Assembly: GCA_022843785.1 (NCBI GenBank)
Contig: JALHMZ010000025.1
Span: 1 to 39,474 of the forward strand
Length of the DNA stretch: 39,474 bases
DNA from: Nitrospira sp.
GTDB taxonomy: Bacteria > Nitrospirota > Nitrospiria > Nitrospirales > Nitrospiraceae
Reading direction: 5' to 3'
Shown here piece after piece: positions 14,613-24,204 of this stretch. The translations under genes were made by a program, and so were the position numbers. The notes under the pieces were generated by a model, which was not told where the DNA came from, did no database searches, and saw nothing but the letters and a program-made list of their open reading frames with translations. Every line of letters begins with the position of its first letter. Positions within the stretch are counted from its first letter, which is position 1.

Positions 14613-15695
14613 ATGATTCATTGGGGCAGTCGATGCCTGACAGTGCTACTTGGTTGCGGCGCTCTTGTCTTTGCGCAAGACGTGAGCGCGGTGTGCCAGG
14701 TGGAGGCTTCTCCTGGTGGAATAGGCCGCTCGCTTGTGAAGAAACTGGCGCCTGATTGCACAGCGGCTGAGCGGGAAACTCATGCCGTGAGCAGCGCGGC
14801 AATTATGGAGGCACTGGAAAGAGGGCAGGCGGTCGAGCTGGCGGGGGTGATCGTTCATGGTGATCTGAGCTTCGATCGTCTGTCCGTGCCGACGGCCAAG
14901 ATGAAGCCGGGTTCTACCCCTGAACAACAGGAACCGCCGAATCAGTTACGTGGGCAGGAGGTGCGACTTGTCCGAGGGGCGTTGACGATCAGCGACTCGG
15001 TCGTCTTGGGAGCGGTGCGTCACCGGTCTGCCCAAGGCACACTTCAGTTCGACGGACCGGTGGATTTTCATGGAACGACATTCACAGAGGGGGTGGACCT
15101 TTCGCGTGCACGGTTCCAGGGCAGCGTCGATCTATCCGGGGTGGTACTTCAAAAAGAGGCCTTCTTCATGCAAGGGCAATTTACTCAGTCGCTGGCATGC
15201 AGAGAGGCCAAGTTTGGGCCCCACACGAGATTCCATCGCGCCATGTTTCATGGCCCGGTTGATTGCACCAGTGCGCTGTTCGATGGTCTGGCGGAGTTTC
15301 TCGAAGTGACGTTTCAACAACAGGCTCTCTTTGCACGGGTGCGATTCGGATCGGGAACCGGGTTTTCAGGGAGCCGATTCGCGCAGCAGGTTAGTTTTCA
15401 TGAAGCCATCTTCAGCCGTGACACGTTCTTTGGATTTGTCGTCTTTGAGGGGGCTGCTTCATTTGCAGGGGCGCAATTTTTGGGGAAGGCCGATTTTTCC
15501 GATGCGCAGTTCAAGCAGCCGGACGATCTGGCCAAGGCGCGATTTGACCAGCCGGCACTCCTGGTGCGCACGCAGCGGGCTGTTCACGATCAGCCGGACA
15601 AGGGGATGGACTTGCCGATCGGCCAGTATGCCCTGACAGTGGGATTGCTCTTCTTGGCGGCGATGCTCCTGGCCTATGCGCTGAAGCGGAAATAG
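14613..15695 (+). CDS. Exported pentapeptide-repeat protein with C-terminal membrane anchor
   Basis: A 360-residue protein. From ATG 14613 (a GTG at 14598 is an alternative) a signal peptide MIHWGSRCLTVLLGCGALVF ... DVSA is visible. Two cysteines follow in the first part (AVCQ, APDC). The middle has many A(F/D)-centred pentapeptide repeats (VDFHGTTF, VDLSRARF, ASFAGAQFLGKADFSDAQF), predicting a right-handed beta-helix. A C-terminal helix YALTVGLLFLAAMLLAYALKRK anchors it in the membrane with a basic end. It is probably on the periplasmic face of the inner membrane. Function unknown; nothing links it to the gyrase-protecting Qnr subgroup. Confidence 0.75.
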   Translation: MIHWGSRCLTVLLGCGALVFAQDVSAVCQVEASPGGIGRSLVKKLAPDCTAAERETHAVSSAAIMEALERGQAVELAGVIVHGDLSFDRLSVPTAKMKPGSTPEQQEPPNQLRGQEVRLVRGALTISDSVVLGAVRHRSAQGTLQFDGPVDFHGTTFTEGVDLSRARFQGSVDLSGVVLQKEAFFMQGQFTQSLACREAKFGPHTRFHRAMFHGPVDCTSALFDGLAEFLEVTFQQQALFARVRFGSGTGFSGSRFAQQVSFHEAIFSRDTFFGFVVFEGAASFAGAQFLGKADFSDAQFKQPDDLAKARFDQPALLVRTQRAVHDQPDKGMDLPIGQYALTVGLLFLAAMLLAYALKRK

Positions 15696-15711
15696 CCTGC
15701 CATCATGGGTG

Positions 15712-15924
15712 AGCCCACATTATTCATGAGCGCTTCTACTGCAACCGCCGATACGCCGCTACGACCAGCTTGGCCGCGAGCGTTGCGCGGCCAGCGGGCA
15801 GGCTCGCCTCTCGTGACCTCGACATACTGTTTCAAGTATGCCTCGGTCTCTCAGGGCTCCGCATGCCCGTCTCGCCTGGCGTCTTGGCGGTCTCGTCACG
15901 AACCGTCATGAATATTGCGGGCTA
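15712..15924. mobile_element. Non-coding element with terminal inverted repeats (family copy A)
   Basis: The left end AGCCCACATTATTCATGAGC and the right end (inverted) AGCCCGCAATATTCATGACG match with small gaps. The same end sequence occurs at 33636-33840. Inside are the perfect stems TGGCCGCG/CGCGGCCA (15771-15793) and CATACT/AGTATG. No gene is present. It fills the spacer between the pentapeptide protein and scpA. Confidence 0.55.
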
Positions 15925-15947
15925 GCCACTACATATAGATTTCCGGC

Positions 15948-15977
15948 TTGCCCGCCCCCCCAATAAGTTGGTATAAC
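15948..15977 (+). promoter_or_regulatory. Putative promoter of scpAB
   Basis: TTGCCC (15948-15953), an 18-base spacer and TATAAC (15972-15977). The predicted start coincides with the ATG at 15985, so the message would be leaderless or nearly so. No Shine-Dalgarno sequence is seen before that ATG. Confidence 0.4.
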
Positions 15978-15984
15978 CAGCGCC

Positions 15985-16791
15985 ATGGATTCTCCAAGCG
16001 ACAGCTACGAACAAACCGAGCTGCCCTACCAGGTCCGTATCGAAAAGTTCGAGGGACCGCTCGATCTCTTGCTTCACCTGATCAAGAAAAACGAGATTAA
16101 TATTTACGACATTCCGATCGCCCTGATCGCCCAACAGTACTTGGAATACATTGAGGCGATGAAGGATCTGAACCTCAATGTGGCCGGGGATTTTCTCGTG
16201 ATGGCGGCGACGCTGCTCCAGATCAAATCGAAGATGCTGTTGCCTGCCGATGAGGCGGCGTTGGATGAGGAAGACGGGCCCGATCCACGGGAGGAACTTG
16301 TCCGGCGGCTGTTGGAGTACAAAACGTACAAAGAAGCGGCGACCAGGCTCGATGGGCAGGAAAAGATGTGGCGCGAGATTTTCAGCCGGGAGCAGGCACC
16401 GACAGAACCGGTCGAGACGGATGAGACGCTTCTGGAGAACGTCTCCTTGTTCGATCTCGTAGATGCACTCCAGGGGATTTTGGACCGCAATCCCGGCAAA
16501 AAGCTGATCGAGATCATGCCCGACAATCTCACGGTGCGGGAACGGATGAATGTGATTCTTGAACTGCTGGAAGGCAAAGACTCGGTGTCGTTTGTCGACC
16601 TGTTCGAGCAGACCAGCCACCGGCTGGTCGTGATCGTGACATTTTTGGCGATGTTGGAACTGATTCGGCTGCGGGTGGCGCGGGTATTCCAAGCGGAAGC
16701 GTTTGGGCCGATTCTGGTCTCGCGGGCGTTCTCGCTGGTTCCAGACCCTGCCGAACTCGATGATGTGGATGTGGAATGGAGGGGGACATGA
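15985..16791 (+). CDS. scpA: Segregation and condensation protein ScpA
   Basis: A 268-residue kleisin that bridges SMC heads with ScpB in the bacterial condensin. The N-terminal EKFEGPLDLLLHLIKKNEINIYDIPI segment (shown in parts: FEGPLDLLLHLI, NEINIYDIPI) and the KSKMLLP block are the classic family signature. The C-terminal winged-helix part runs LAMLELIRLRVARVFQ. Start ATG 15985. Its stop overlaps the scpB start (ATGA at 16788), so the two are co-translated. No smc gene is in the window. Confidence 0.95.
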   Translation: MDSPSDSYEQTELPYQVRIEKFEGPLDLLLHLIKKNEINIYDIPIALIAQQYLEYIEAMKDLNLNVAGDFLVMAATLLQIKSKMLLPADEAALDEEDGPDPREELVRRLLEYKTYKEAATRLDGQEKMWREIFSREQAPTEPVETDETLLENVSLFDLVDALQGILDRNPGKKLIEIMPDNLTVRERMNVILELLEGKDSVSFVDLFEQTSHRLVVIVTFLAMLELIRLRVARVFQAEAFGPILVSRAFSLVPDPAELDDVDVEWRGT

Positions 16792-17660
16792 CTCCAGTGA
16801 CGGAAGAGTTGATTCAAGAGGTGTCAGAGATTGAGTCCGAGACAGCCGGGCCGGAACAGGAATCGGGTGGCCCATCCGATACGGACAAGACAACAGAGAC
16901 GGCTTCCGTAGCCGACGCAGCGCAGACCATTGCGGAGCGGGAACTCAAGGCCATTCTCGAATCATTGCTCTTTGTCTCCCCGGAGCCGCTTTCGGCCGTG
17001 CGGCTTGTCTCGATGTTGGGAGATGTGACCAAGGCCGAGGTCGAGCGGACGTTGCGGAGTCTCGGGGAAGAGCTTGAGCAGGAAGGGCGGGGCATCCGGC
17101 TCGTGGAAGTCGCCGGTGGGTATCGCTTGGTCACCAAGCAGGAATATGCGCCGTGGATCAAGCGTTTGGATAAGGCCAAGTCTGCCACGAAGTTGTCACG
17201 GTCCGCACTCGAATCACTCGCCATCATTGCCTATAAGCAGCCGCTTGTCCGTTCGGAAATCGAGGAGATCCGCGGGGTGGAGACATCCGGTGTGGTGCGG
17301 ACGTTGTTGGAGCGGAAGCTGGTGCGTATCGTCGGACGCAAAGAGGTGCCGGGCCGTCCGATCATGTACGGGACGACAAAGTTTTTTCTTGAGCATTTCG
17401 GGCTGAACGATCTGTCGCAGCTTCCGCCGTTGCGCGAGTTCAAAGAACTCGGCGAGGCGGAACAGGCGTTGCTGCCGATGGATGAGGCTCTGCCGGTGGC
17501 GGTCGATGAAGCAGCCACGGACCACGTGGCGAAGTCGATCGAGGGGATCTGCCAGGAGTCGCTGTCTTTGAATGGAGAAGAGGTTTCCGTCGAGTTCAAG
17601 GCCGAGGAAGAGTTCAAGGGCCACGAAGAGCTCGCCGGCGAGCCAGTCGAGCAGGGCTAA
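16788..17660 (+). CDS. scpB: Segregation and condensation protein ScpB
   Basis: A 290-residue partner of ScpA in the SMC complex. ATG 16788 is chosen because GGAGGGGG lies just before it and gives a four-base overlap with scpA. An in-frame ATG at 16776 would add four residues. After an acidic, low-complexity N-terminus, two winged-helix domains follow: ELKAILESLLFVSPEPLS, GGYRLVTKQEYAPWI, LSRSALESLAIIAYKQP, then RGVETSGVVRTLLERKLV and PGRPIMYGTTKFFLEHFGL. An extra Glu-rich tail of about 80 residues after the conserved part is longer than in the usual 180-200 residue ScpB. Confidence 0.95.
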   Translation: MTPVTEELIQEVSEIESETAGPEQESGGPSDTDKTTETASVADAAQTIAERELKAILESLLFVSPEPLSAVRLVSMLGDVTKAEVERTLRSLGEELEQEGRGIRLVEVAGGYRLVTKQEYAPWIKRLDKAKSATKLSRSALESLAIIAYKQPLVRSEIEEIRGVETSGVVRTLLERKLVRIVGRKEVPGRPIMYGTTKFFLEHFGLNDLSQLPPLREFKELGEAEQALLPMDEALPVAVDEAATDHVAKSIEGICQESLSLNGEEVSVEFKAEEEFKGHEELAGEPVEQG

Positions 17661-17844
17661 CTGGCTCCTGTTCCGGTGGGTAGTTTCCGCCCGCAGCGCT
17701 CGTCGCCGGTCGTCAATCGGTACAGGCAGTGAACCGCGCGACACCGTGAGTTTTCGAGATTGATCTGTACTCATCAGCTCCGAACAACTCGGTACTCGTC
17801 ATTCAAAACTCAACGGTGTCTCTGCTCATCCGATTCCACGCTTC

Positions 17845-17874
17845 TTGACTCTCTTTCCACCGCTTTGCTAGACT
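17845..17874 (+). promoter_or_regulatory. Putative sigma70 promoter of the NHL-repeat gene
   Basis: TTGACT (17845-17850), an 18-base spacer and TAGACT (17869-17874), ending 81 bases before the gene start. This is the only clear content of the 295-base gap 17661-17955, apart from a GAGGA ribosome-binding site at 17941. Confidence 0.5.
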
Positions 17875-17955
17875 CCTCAATCCAATTCTAAGTTATTGAT
17901 ACTTCCATTGTTTCTTGAATCCGGTCGGTCCTAGCAACATGAGGAACCCCCTGTG

Positions 17956-20913
17956 ATGAAAGCCTGGCTTTTTGATGAACGGTTTCAGTTCGATCGTGTC
18001 CATTTGTCTGTCGAGGGCATCCAGGGAGAGTGGGGCGCCGGGGATTCGATTGCCGAGGAAGAGGAACTTCCTCCGTCGCCGCAGAATGTGCAGGCGAAAC
18101 CCGGCAATGGACGAATCACCATTACATGGGATCCGGTTCCGGAGGCCCTGTACTACAACCTGTATTTCCAGACGACCAAGGGCGTACAGATCAAGTTCTC
18201 CGAATTGACCCGTCCGATTGCCGGCGCGGACGATTTCAAAAGCATTATCGGCGTAAAAAAAGACAAAGCCACTTGCCTGGAAGGCTCGACCAGTCCGTTC
18301 GTTCATGACGATCTGGCTAACGGCACCTGTTATCACTACGTTGTCACCGTGGTCACACCCAAGGGCGAGAGTCTTGAATCGCAGGAAGTCATGGCGATTC
18401 CTTCCCCCTATCTGTTGACCATGAGCATTGGCCAGGAAGGGGTGGGTGACGGCGAGTTCAGTTCTCCGACCGGCATTGCACTCGACACAGACGGCAACAT
18501 CTACGTAGCCGATACCGATAACCACTCAATCCAAAAATTCGATAAGGCCGGCAAGTTTCTGGCGCGCTGGGGCAGTGAGCCCAGTTCGCAGGAGGGGCAG
18601 TTCTACTATCCGCGCGGACTGGCAGTGGGACCGGACAGTGTCATGTATGTGGCCGACAGCGGCAATAATCGTGTGCAGAAGTTCGACCTGGAAGGGAATG
18701 CCCAGAAAGCCTGGGGGAAGTTCGGGTTCGCCTGGCGCGGGGCCGACATGGGCAAGTTCGATGTGCCGTGGGGACTCGCGACCGATCAGGACGGTAACGT
18801 CTATGTCTCCGATACCAGCAACGCCCGCATTCAGAAGTTTCAATCAGACGGACAGCCGCTCTTGAAGTGGGGCCGGGACGGGAGCTTCGACGGCGCGTTC
18901 TTTTTTCCGCGCGGCGTGACGGTCGATTTCGTCGGCAATATCTATGTGGCCGATGAGAGCAATAACCGCGTGCAGAAATTCGACCAGCGCGGAAGCTTCT
19001 TGACGAAATGGGGGCGCGAAGGCAAGGGACCGGGACAGTTCAAATCGCCCTGGGGGATTGCCTGTGATGCACTGGGCAATGTGTATGTGGTGGATAGCGG
19101 CAACCACCGGATTCAGAAATTCGACGGCAATGGCACGTTTCTCTGCTCATTCGGCAATCGTGGCAAGACGGAAGGGCAGTTGAATTTTCCCTACGGCATC
19201 GCCGTGGATAAGGAAGGCTGCGTGTTCGTCGTCGATAGCGGGAATAACCGGGTGCTCAAGTATACGCCAACGGAAGAGGAAATGGCCCGCGGCAAGCAAG
19301 AAACGACTCAGGCCGTTGAGCCGGGGGCCGTTCAACCGCCACGCGCGGTGGCCGTGAAGGCGGGCGATACAGAAATCTTCTTGAGTTGGCTGGAAGTGCC
19401 GGGAGCGATCGCCTACAACGTATATTTCAGCACGGCTCCGCACGTGACCACTCAGGGCGGCACCAAGATCGAAGGCGTGAGCAACCCCTACATTCACACG
19501 GGTTTGACCAACGATACTCCGTACTTTTATGCCGTGACGGCCTTGTTCGAGGATGACGTGGAAAGCGGGCTGTCCGAAGAAGTCACCGCGATGCCGGTGC
19601 TGATCGACATTACCGCTCCGCAAAATCCCTATGCGGTGATCAACCACGGCGCCTTCATGACGAATTCGCCGGAGGTGATGGTCACGATTTCCGCCACAGA
19701 CGTCGATACCGGCGTGGGTGCCTATTTCGTGTCGGAAAGTCCGTTGACGCCGATGGCGGGCACGCCCGGATGGGTCGACGTGACGCCGGCGTTGAAGTTC
19801 GGCGCGACGATTCCGTTCATCCTGTCTCCGGCCGACGGGCAGAAGACGATTTATGTCTGGTTCAAAGATGTCGGCAACAACGTGTCCACGCCGGCCGGCG
19901 CGACGATTTTAGTCAACACGTCGGGCTATCTCTGTGTGTCGAAGTGGGGCAAGCCTGGCCGAGGCGCGTCGTTGCTGCACGGCGGCGAATTCATGACGCC
20001 GATGTACGGCCTGTGCATTGATCAACAGGGATCGCTGTTCGTGGCCGACAACGGCAACAATCGCATCCAGAAATTCGACAACGCGGGCAACTTCATCATT
20101 CTGTGGGGCAACTTCGGATCGGCGAACGCCAACTTCCATAACCCGACCGGCACCGCCTGCGACGGCAAGGGCGATGTGTGGGTCGTGGATACGAACAATC
20201 ACCGGGTTCAGAAGTTTGATGGAAAGCTGGGCGGGTACCTGATGAAATTCGGCTCGCGCGGCAACGGCGAAGGCCAATTCAATGCGCCCTGGGGCATTGC
20301 GGTGGATCGGGTGCGCGGATTCGTCTATGTCGTGGATAGCGCCAATTTTCGCGTGCAGAAGTTCGACATGATGGGCGAGTTCATCATGGCGTGGGGCAGC
20401 TTCGGCACGGGCGACGGCCAGTTCTATTTTCCGCGCGGCGTTGCCGTCGATCAAAGTGATGGAGCCGTCTACATCGTGGATATGGGGAATCACCGTATCC
20501 AGAAGTTCGATACCAGTACCAACGTGCTGCCGCAGTTGCTGGCCAAATGGGGCGGCAGTCCGGAGGCCGGCCATGCCAGCAGTCCGCTCGCACGGGAAGC
20601 AGGCCAGCTGCGATCGCCGTGGGGTATTGCAGTGGATGGGGCGGGGGATGTGTTTGTCACCGATACCGGGAACCACCGGGTTGAGAAGTTCGATCGCGAA
20701 GGGAACTTCATCACGCAATGGGGTGGATTCGGCAACGGCGACGGCCAGTTCAACTTTCCGTACGGCATTGCCGTAGATGCGAGAGGCAGCGTGTTCGTCG
20801 TCGACAGCGGGAATACCCGTGTGCAGCAGTTTATGCCGGCCGAAGAGGGCAGCGAGCGGCTGCAGGATGAGGCCGAGGAAGATCTGAGCAGGGGAGCTGA
20901 AGGTCTCAAGTGA
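17956..20913 (+). CDS. Large protein with two six-bladed NHL propellers and two FnIII-like domains
   Basis: A 985-residue protein from ATG 17956 (GTG 17953 is equivalent), with GAGGA ten bases upstream. Order: a short unique N-terminus without an obvious signal peptide; a fibronectin-III-like domain (about 38-155, RITITWDPVPEALYYNLYF); six NHL repeats (about 155-440, units such as GIALDTDGNIYVADTDNHSI); a second FnIII-like domain (about 455-550); a beta domain (ITAPQNPYAVI...); then six more NHL repeats (about 655-965) and an acidic tail. NHL propellers bind proteins, RNA or glycans. An extracellular or scaffold role is guesswork. The DNA of the blades is repetitive but not tandem-identical. 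Confidence 0.85.
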   Translation: MKAWLFDERFQFDRVHLSVEGIQGEWGAGDSIAEEEELPPSPQNVQAKPGNGRITITWDPVPEALYYNLYFQTTKGVQIKFSELTRPIAGADDFKSIIGVKKDKATCLEGSTSPFVHDDLANGTCYHYVVTVVTPKGESLESQEVMAIPSPYLLTMSIGQEGVGDGEFSSPTGIALDTDGNIYVADTDNHSIQKFDKAGKFLARWGSEPSSQEGQFYYPRGLAVGPDSVMYVADSGNNRVQKFDLEGNAQKAWGKFGFAWRGADMGKFDVPWGLATDQDGNVYVSDTSNARIQKFQSDGQPLLKWGRDGSFDGAFFFPRGVTVDFVGNIYVADESNNRVQKFDQRGSFLTKWGREGKGPGQFKSPWGIACDALGNVYVVDSGNHRIQKFDGNGTFLCSFGNRGKTEGQLNFPYGIAVDKEGCVFVVDSGNNRVLKYTPTEEEMARGKQETTQAVEPGAVQPPRAVAVKAGDTEIFLSWLEVPGAIAYNVYFSTAPHVTTQGGTKIEGVSNPYIHTGLTNDTPYFYAVTALFEDDVESGLSEEVTAMPVLIDITAPQNPYAVINHGAFMTNSPEVMVTISATDVDTGVGAYFVSESPLTPMAGTPGWVDVTPALKFGATIPFILSPADGQKTIYVWFKDVGNNVSTPAGATILVNTSGYLCVSKWGKPGRGASLLHGGEFMTPMYGLCIDQQGSLFVADNGNNRIQKFDNAGNFIILWGNFGSANANFHNPTGTACDGKGDVWVVDTNNHRVQKFDGKLGGYLMKFGSRGNGEGQFNAPWGIAVDRVRGFVYVVDSANFRVQKFDMMGEFIMAWGSFGTGDGQFYFPRGVAVDQSDGAVYIVDMGNHRIQKFDTSTNVLPQLLAKWGGSPEAGHASSPLAREAGQLRSPWGIAVDGAGDVFVTDTGNHRVEKFDREGNFITQWGGFGNGDGQFNFPYGIAVDARGSVFVVDSGNTRVQQFMPAEEGSERLQDEAEEDLSRGAEGLK

Positions 20914-20916
20914 TAA

Positions 20917-21011
20917 AGTCGGAAAGTCTTCAGGTCGTCAAGTCAGCGGGGACGGATGAAGGCATGCGGTTTCAGCGACATTCTGACTGTATGACGTTCA
21001 GACTTTAGACT
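20917..21011. repeat. Imperfect inverted repeat upstream of guaB
   Basis: The left arm AGTCGGAAAGTCTTCAGGTC... (20917-20945) and the right arm (20984-21011), read inverted as AGTCTAAAGTCTGAACGTC..., are similar over about 28 bases with several mismatches. The loop is about 38 bases. There is no T-run. It could fold in the NHL transcript end or the guaB leader. Confidence 0.5.
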
Positions 21012-21028
21012 ATTTGTGAGGAGCTATC

Positions 21029-22495
21029 ATGTTGGATAAAGAGCCGCGACAGGGGTTGACCTACGACGACGTCGTGCTGGTGCCCGCCATCTCGCGGGTG
21101 CTGCCGAGCGACGTCGATCCCGGCACATTCGTCTCGCGCAATATCCGCATCAATATTCCGATGGTCAGCGCGGCGATGGATACCGTGACCGAGGCGCGGT
21201 TGGCCATCGCGATGGCGCGCGAAGGCGGGATCGGCATCGTCCATCGAGTGTTGGCCCCGGCTGATCAGGCGACAGAGGTCGATAAGGTCAAGAAGTCCGA
21301 GAGCGGCATGATCCTCGATCCGATCACGATTTCACCGGACCAAACGATCCGCGACGCGCACAATTTGATGGCCAAGTATCGGATCTCCGGCATTCCTGTG
21401 ACCAAGGGACGCAAGCTTGTCGGCATTCTCACCAACCGCGACTTGCGATTCGAAAACCGGATGGACCTCAAAGTCTCTCAAGTGATGAAGCGGGATAAAT
21501 TGATCACGGCGCCTGAAGGCACCAACCTTGAGAAGGCGCGGGATATCCTTCACGAGCACCGCATTGAAAAACTGCCGGTCGTGAACAAACAGTTCGAGCT
21601 CAAAGGCCTGATTACGATCAAGGATATCGAAAAGCGCATCAAGTATCCCAATGCCTGCAAGGATGCGCACGGCCGTTTGCGGGTGGGAGCGGCAGTGGGA
21701 GTCGGGCCAGATACCGAGGAACGCGTGCATCTGCTCAAGAAGGCCGGGGTAGACCTGGTCGTCGTCGATACCGCCCACGGCCATTCGCAGGCCGTGTTGG
21801 ATACCGTGAAGATGATCAAGAAATTGTATCCGGATCTGGAGCTGATCGCGGGGAATATTGGAACGGCTGAAGCAGCCAAGGATCTTCTGAAGATGGGCGC
21901 CGATGCGGTGAAGGTAGGGGTTGGGCCCGGATCGATTTGCACGACACGGATCGTCTCAGGCGCCGGCATGCCGCAGCTGACGGCCATTGCCGATTGCGCC
22001 AAAGCGCTGAGCGGCAGCGGAGTGCCGATCATCGCCGACGGCGGCATCAAGTTCTCCGGTGACATCACCAAAGCACTCGCGGCAGGGGCTTCGTCCGTCA
22101 TGCTCGGTGGTCTCTTGGCCGGCACAGAGGAATCGCCGGGAGAAACGGTGCTGTATCAGGCCAGAACCTATAAGGTCTATCGCGGCATGGGCTCGATCGG
22201 CGCGATGGAACGAGGGGGTGGGGATCGATATGGACAGGGCGGGCGTCCGGCGCAGAAGCTGGTCCCAGAAGGAATCGAGGGACGGGTGCCCTATAAAGGA
22301 CCGCTGGCTGCCGTCGTGTACCAATTAGTCGGCGGCGTCAAATCGGGGATGGGGTATTGCGGGTGCAAGACGATTGCAGATTTGCAACAGAACGCCACAT
22401 TCATTCGTCAAACAGTCGCCGGCCTCCGCGAGAGCCACGTGCATGACGTGATTATCACCAAGGAAGCGCCGAATTACCGGATGGATTGGGAGTGA
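21029..22495 (+). CDS. guaB: Inosine-5'-monophosphate dehydrogenase
   Basis: A 488-residue enzyme oxidising IMP to XMP with NAD, the committed step of guanine nucleotide synthesis in the cytoplasm. It starts at ATG 21029 with GAGGAG upstream. A TIM-barrel start (YDDVVLVPA) is followed by two CBS domains (about 95-215, ISGIPVTKGRKLVGILT and IEKLPVVNKQFELKGLIT) that usually bind regulatory nucleotides. The active-site loop GPGSICTTR holds the catalytic Cys304, and the flap carries MGSIGAMERG. Length is standard. guaA follows after a 125-base spacer. Confidence 0.97.
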   Translation: MLDKEPRQGLTYDDVVLVPAISRVLPSDVDPGTFVSRNIRINIPMVSAAMDTVTEARLAIAMAREGGIGIVHRVLAPADQATEVDKVKKSESGMILDPITISPDQTIRDAHNLMAKYRISGIPVTKGRKLVGILTNRDLRFENRMDLKVSQVMKRDKLITAPEGTNLEKARDILHEHRIEKLPVVNKQFELKGLITIKDIEKRIKYPNACKDAHGRLRVGAAVGVGPDTEERVHLLKKAGVDLVVVDTAHGHSQAVLDTVKMIKKLYPDLELIAGNIGTAEAAKDLLKMGADAVKVGVGPGSICTTRIVSGAGMPQLTAIADCAKALSGSGVPIIADGGIKFSGDITKALAAGASSVMLGGLLAGTEESPGETVLYQARTYKVYRGMGSIGAMERGGGDRYGQGGRPAQKLVPEGIEGRVPYKGPLAAVVYQLVGGVKSGMGYCGCKTIADLQQNATFIRQTVAGLRESHVHDVIITKEAPNYRMDWE

Positions 22496-22510
22496 AATAC
22501 GGGAGCAAAT

Positions 22511-22609
22511 GGCGTATGGCTTATAGCTGATAGCACGAACGCCGATCATACATTGTCTCCGCACGAACCTAATTATCTTTTACCTGCTATTCGCCATTAG
22601 CTATACGCT
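22511..22609. repeat. Imperfect inverted repeat between guaB and guaA
   Basis: GGCGTATGGCTTATAGCTGA (22511-22530 plus TAG) pairs with CTATTCGCCATTAGCTATAC (22587-22606 plus GCT), matching at 17 of 23 positions. The right arm abuts the guaA start by 11 bases, so a fold could affect guaA translation. It may equally be a dispersed palindromic element. Confidence 0.5.
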
Positions 22610-22620
22610 CTTTGTCACCC

Positions 22621-24177
22621 ATGGAACTTTGGCACAATAGAATTCTCGTTCTTGATTTTGGATCGCAATATACGCAACTGATTGCGCGTCGCATCCGCGA
22701 GGCGCAAGTCTATTCACAGATCCTCCCCTGTACGGCTTCGCTGGCCACGATCCTGGGGTTTCGTCCGCAGGGCATTGTCCTGTCCGGGGGGCCTTCCAGC
22801 GTCTACGAGAAAAAAGCGCCGACTGTCGCGAAAGAATTGTTCGATCAGGGGATTCCAATCCTCGGCATCTGTTATGGCATGCAGCTGGTCACACATCTGT
22901 CCGGCGGTGCTGTCGCCAAGTCGAAACACCGGGAGTATGGACGGGCCGATTTGACGATTGACGATCCCGGCGATCTGTTCAAAGGGGTCGGGCAGGGCGG
23001 TTCCACGACTGTGTGGATGTCGCACGGCGATCGTATTGAACGCATGCCGCCGGGATTCCGATCCATTGCGCATACGGGGAATTCTCCGATTGCCGCGATG
23101 AAGCGGGACGACCAGAAGCGCCGCATCTATTGCCTGCAGTTCCACCCTGAAGTCGCCCATACGCCGGAAGGCGCGACCATCCTTCGTAACTTCGTCTATG
23201 AGATTTGCGGCTGCAAGCCGACATGGACGATGCAGTCGTATGTCGAGACGGCGGTGAAGCAGATTCGTGAACAGGTCGGTTCAGCGCGCGTCATCTGCGC
23301 CTTGAGCGGCGGGGTCGATTCCTCGGTGGCGGCAGCGCTCACGCAGCGCGCGATCGGTAATCAGCTCACCTGCATCTTCGTCGATAACGGCGTGTTGCGG
23401 TCCGGCGAACGCGATCAGGTGAAGAAAACGTTTGCGTCGCAGCTGCATCTGAATCTTCGCGTGCTCGATGGCACGAAAGCATTTCTGGCCGGATTGAAGA
23501 ACGTGACGGATCCTGAGCGGAAACGGAAGATCATCGGCCGGCAATTCATCAAGCATTTCGAAGCGGAGTCCAAGAAACTGAAGGGCGCATCCTATCTGGT
23601 CCAAGGAACGCTGTATCCGGATGTGATCGAAAGCGTCAGCTTCAAAGGCCCTTCGGCCACGATCAAAACGCACCATAATGTCGGCGGCTTGCCGGCGCGG
23701 ATGAAGCTAAAACTCATCGAGCCGCTGCGGGAATTGTTCAAGGACGAAGTGCGTGTGTTGGGCAAGGAATTGGGTCTGCCGGACGAGATTGTTTGGCGCC
23801 AGCCGTTTCCGGGCCCTGGGCTCGCCATTCGGGTGCTGGGGGCGGTCACGCCGGAGCGATTGGCGATCTTGCGCGCCGCAGAAGCGATCGTGGATCAGGA
23901 GATCAGAGGGGCGGGACTGTATCGGGAGATTTGGCAATTCTTTGCCGTCCTCCTGCCGATTCGCACCGTCGGTGTGATGGGCGATCAACGGACGTATGAA
24001 AACGTCGTGGCGATTCGTGCGGTGACCAGCGTCGACGGGATGACGGCCGACTGGGCCAGGATTCCAAACGACGTTCTTGGGCGCATGTCGAATCGGATTA
24101 TCAACGAAGTGAAGGGCGTCAACCGGGTCGTGTACGACATCAGTTCCAAGCCGCCGAGCACGATAGAATGGGAATAA
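22621..24177 (+). CDS. guaA: GMP synthase (glutamine-hydrolysing)
   Basis: A 518-residue enzyme converting XMP, ATP and glutamine to GMP. The class I glutaminase domain has the triad Cys84 (GICYGMQLV), His175 and Glu177 (QFHPEVAH). The ATP-pyrophosphatase domain has the PP-loop SGGVDSS (229-235), and the C-terminal dimerisation domain ends [13 protein letters not shown] 22621 is used; a TTG three codons upstream is in frame. With guaB it completes IMP to GMP. guaA 3' ends are known integration sites for genomic islands, but no island is present here. Confidence 0.97.
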   Translation: MELWHNRILVLDFGSQYTQLIARRIREAQVYSQILPCTASLATILGFRPQGIVLSGGPSSVYEKKAPTVAKELFDQGIPILGICYGMQLVTHLSGGAVAKSKHREYGRADLTIDDPGDLFKGVGQGGSTTVWMSHGDRIERMPPGFRSIAHTGNSPIAAMKRDDQKRRIYCLQFHPEVAHTPEGATILRNFVYEICGCKPTWTMQSYVETAVKQIREQVGSARVICALSGGVDSSVAAALTQRAIGNQLTCIFVDNGVLRSGERDQVKKTFASQLHLNLRVLDGTKAFLAGLKNVTDPERKRKIIGRQFIKHFEAESKKLKGASYLVQGTLYPDVIESVSFKGPSATIKTHHNVGGLPARMKLKLIEPLRELFKDEVRVLGKELGLPDEIVWRQPFPGPGLAIRVLGAVTPERLAILRAAEAIVDQEIRGAGLYREIWQFFAVLLPIRTVGVMGDQRTYENVVAIRAVTSVDGMTADWARIPNDVLGRMSNRIINEVKGVNRVVYDISSKPPSTIEWE

Positions 24178-24204
24178 TGGACGTGAGGGGTAAGGGGTGA
24201 GGGG

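Noticed and set aside
15705..15911. A 68-codon plus-strand frame before scpA
   Set aside because: It is almost wholly inside the inverted-repeat element and shows no protein features.
19909..20718. A 269-codon open frame on the minus strand
   Set aside because: It is antisense to the NHL repeats. Its apparent internal repetition only mirrors the repeats on the other strand.
18420..20830. Short recurring DNA words (such as CAGAAGTTCGA) suggestive of a CRISPR or tandem repeat
   Set aside because: They are codons of NHL blades in one open frame, irregularly spaced and not identical.
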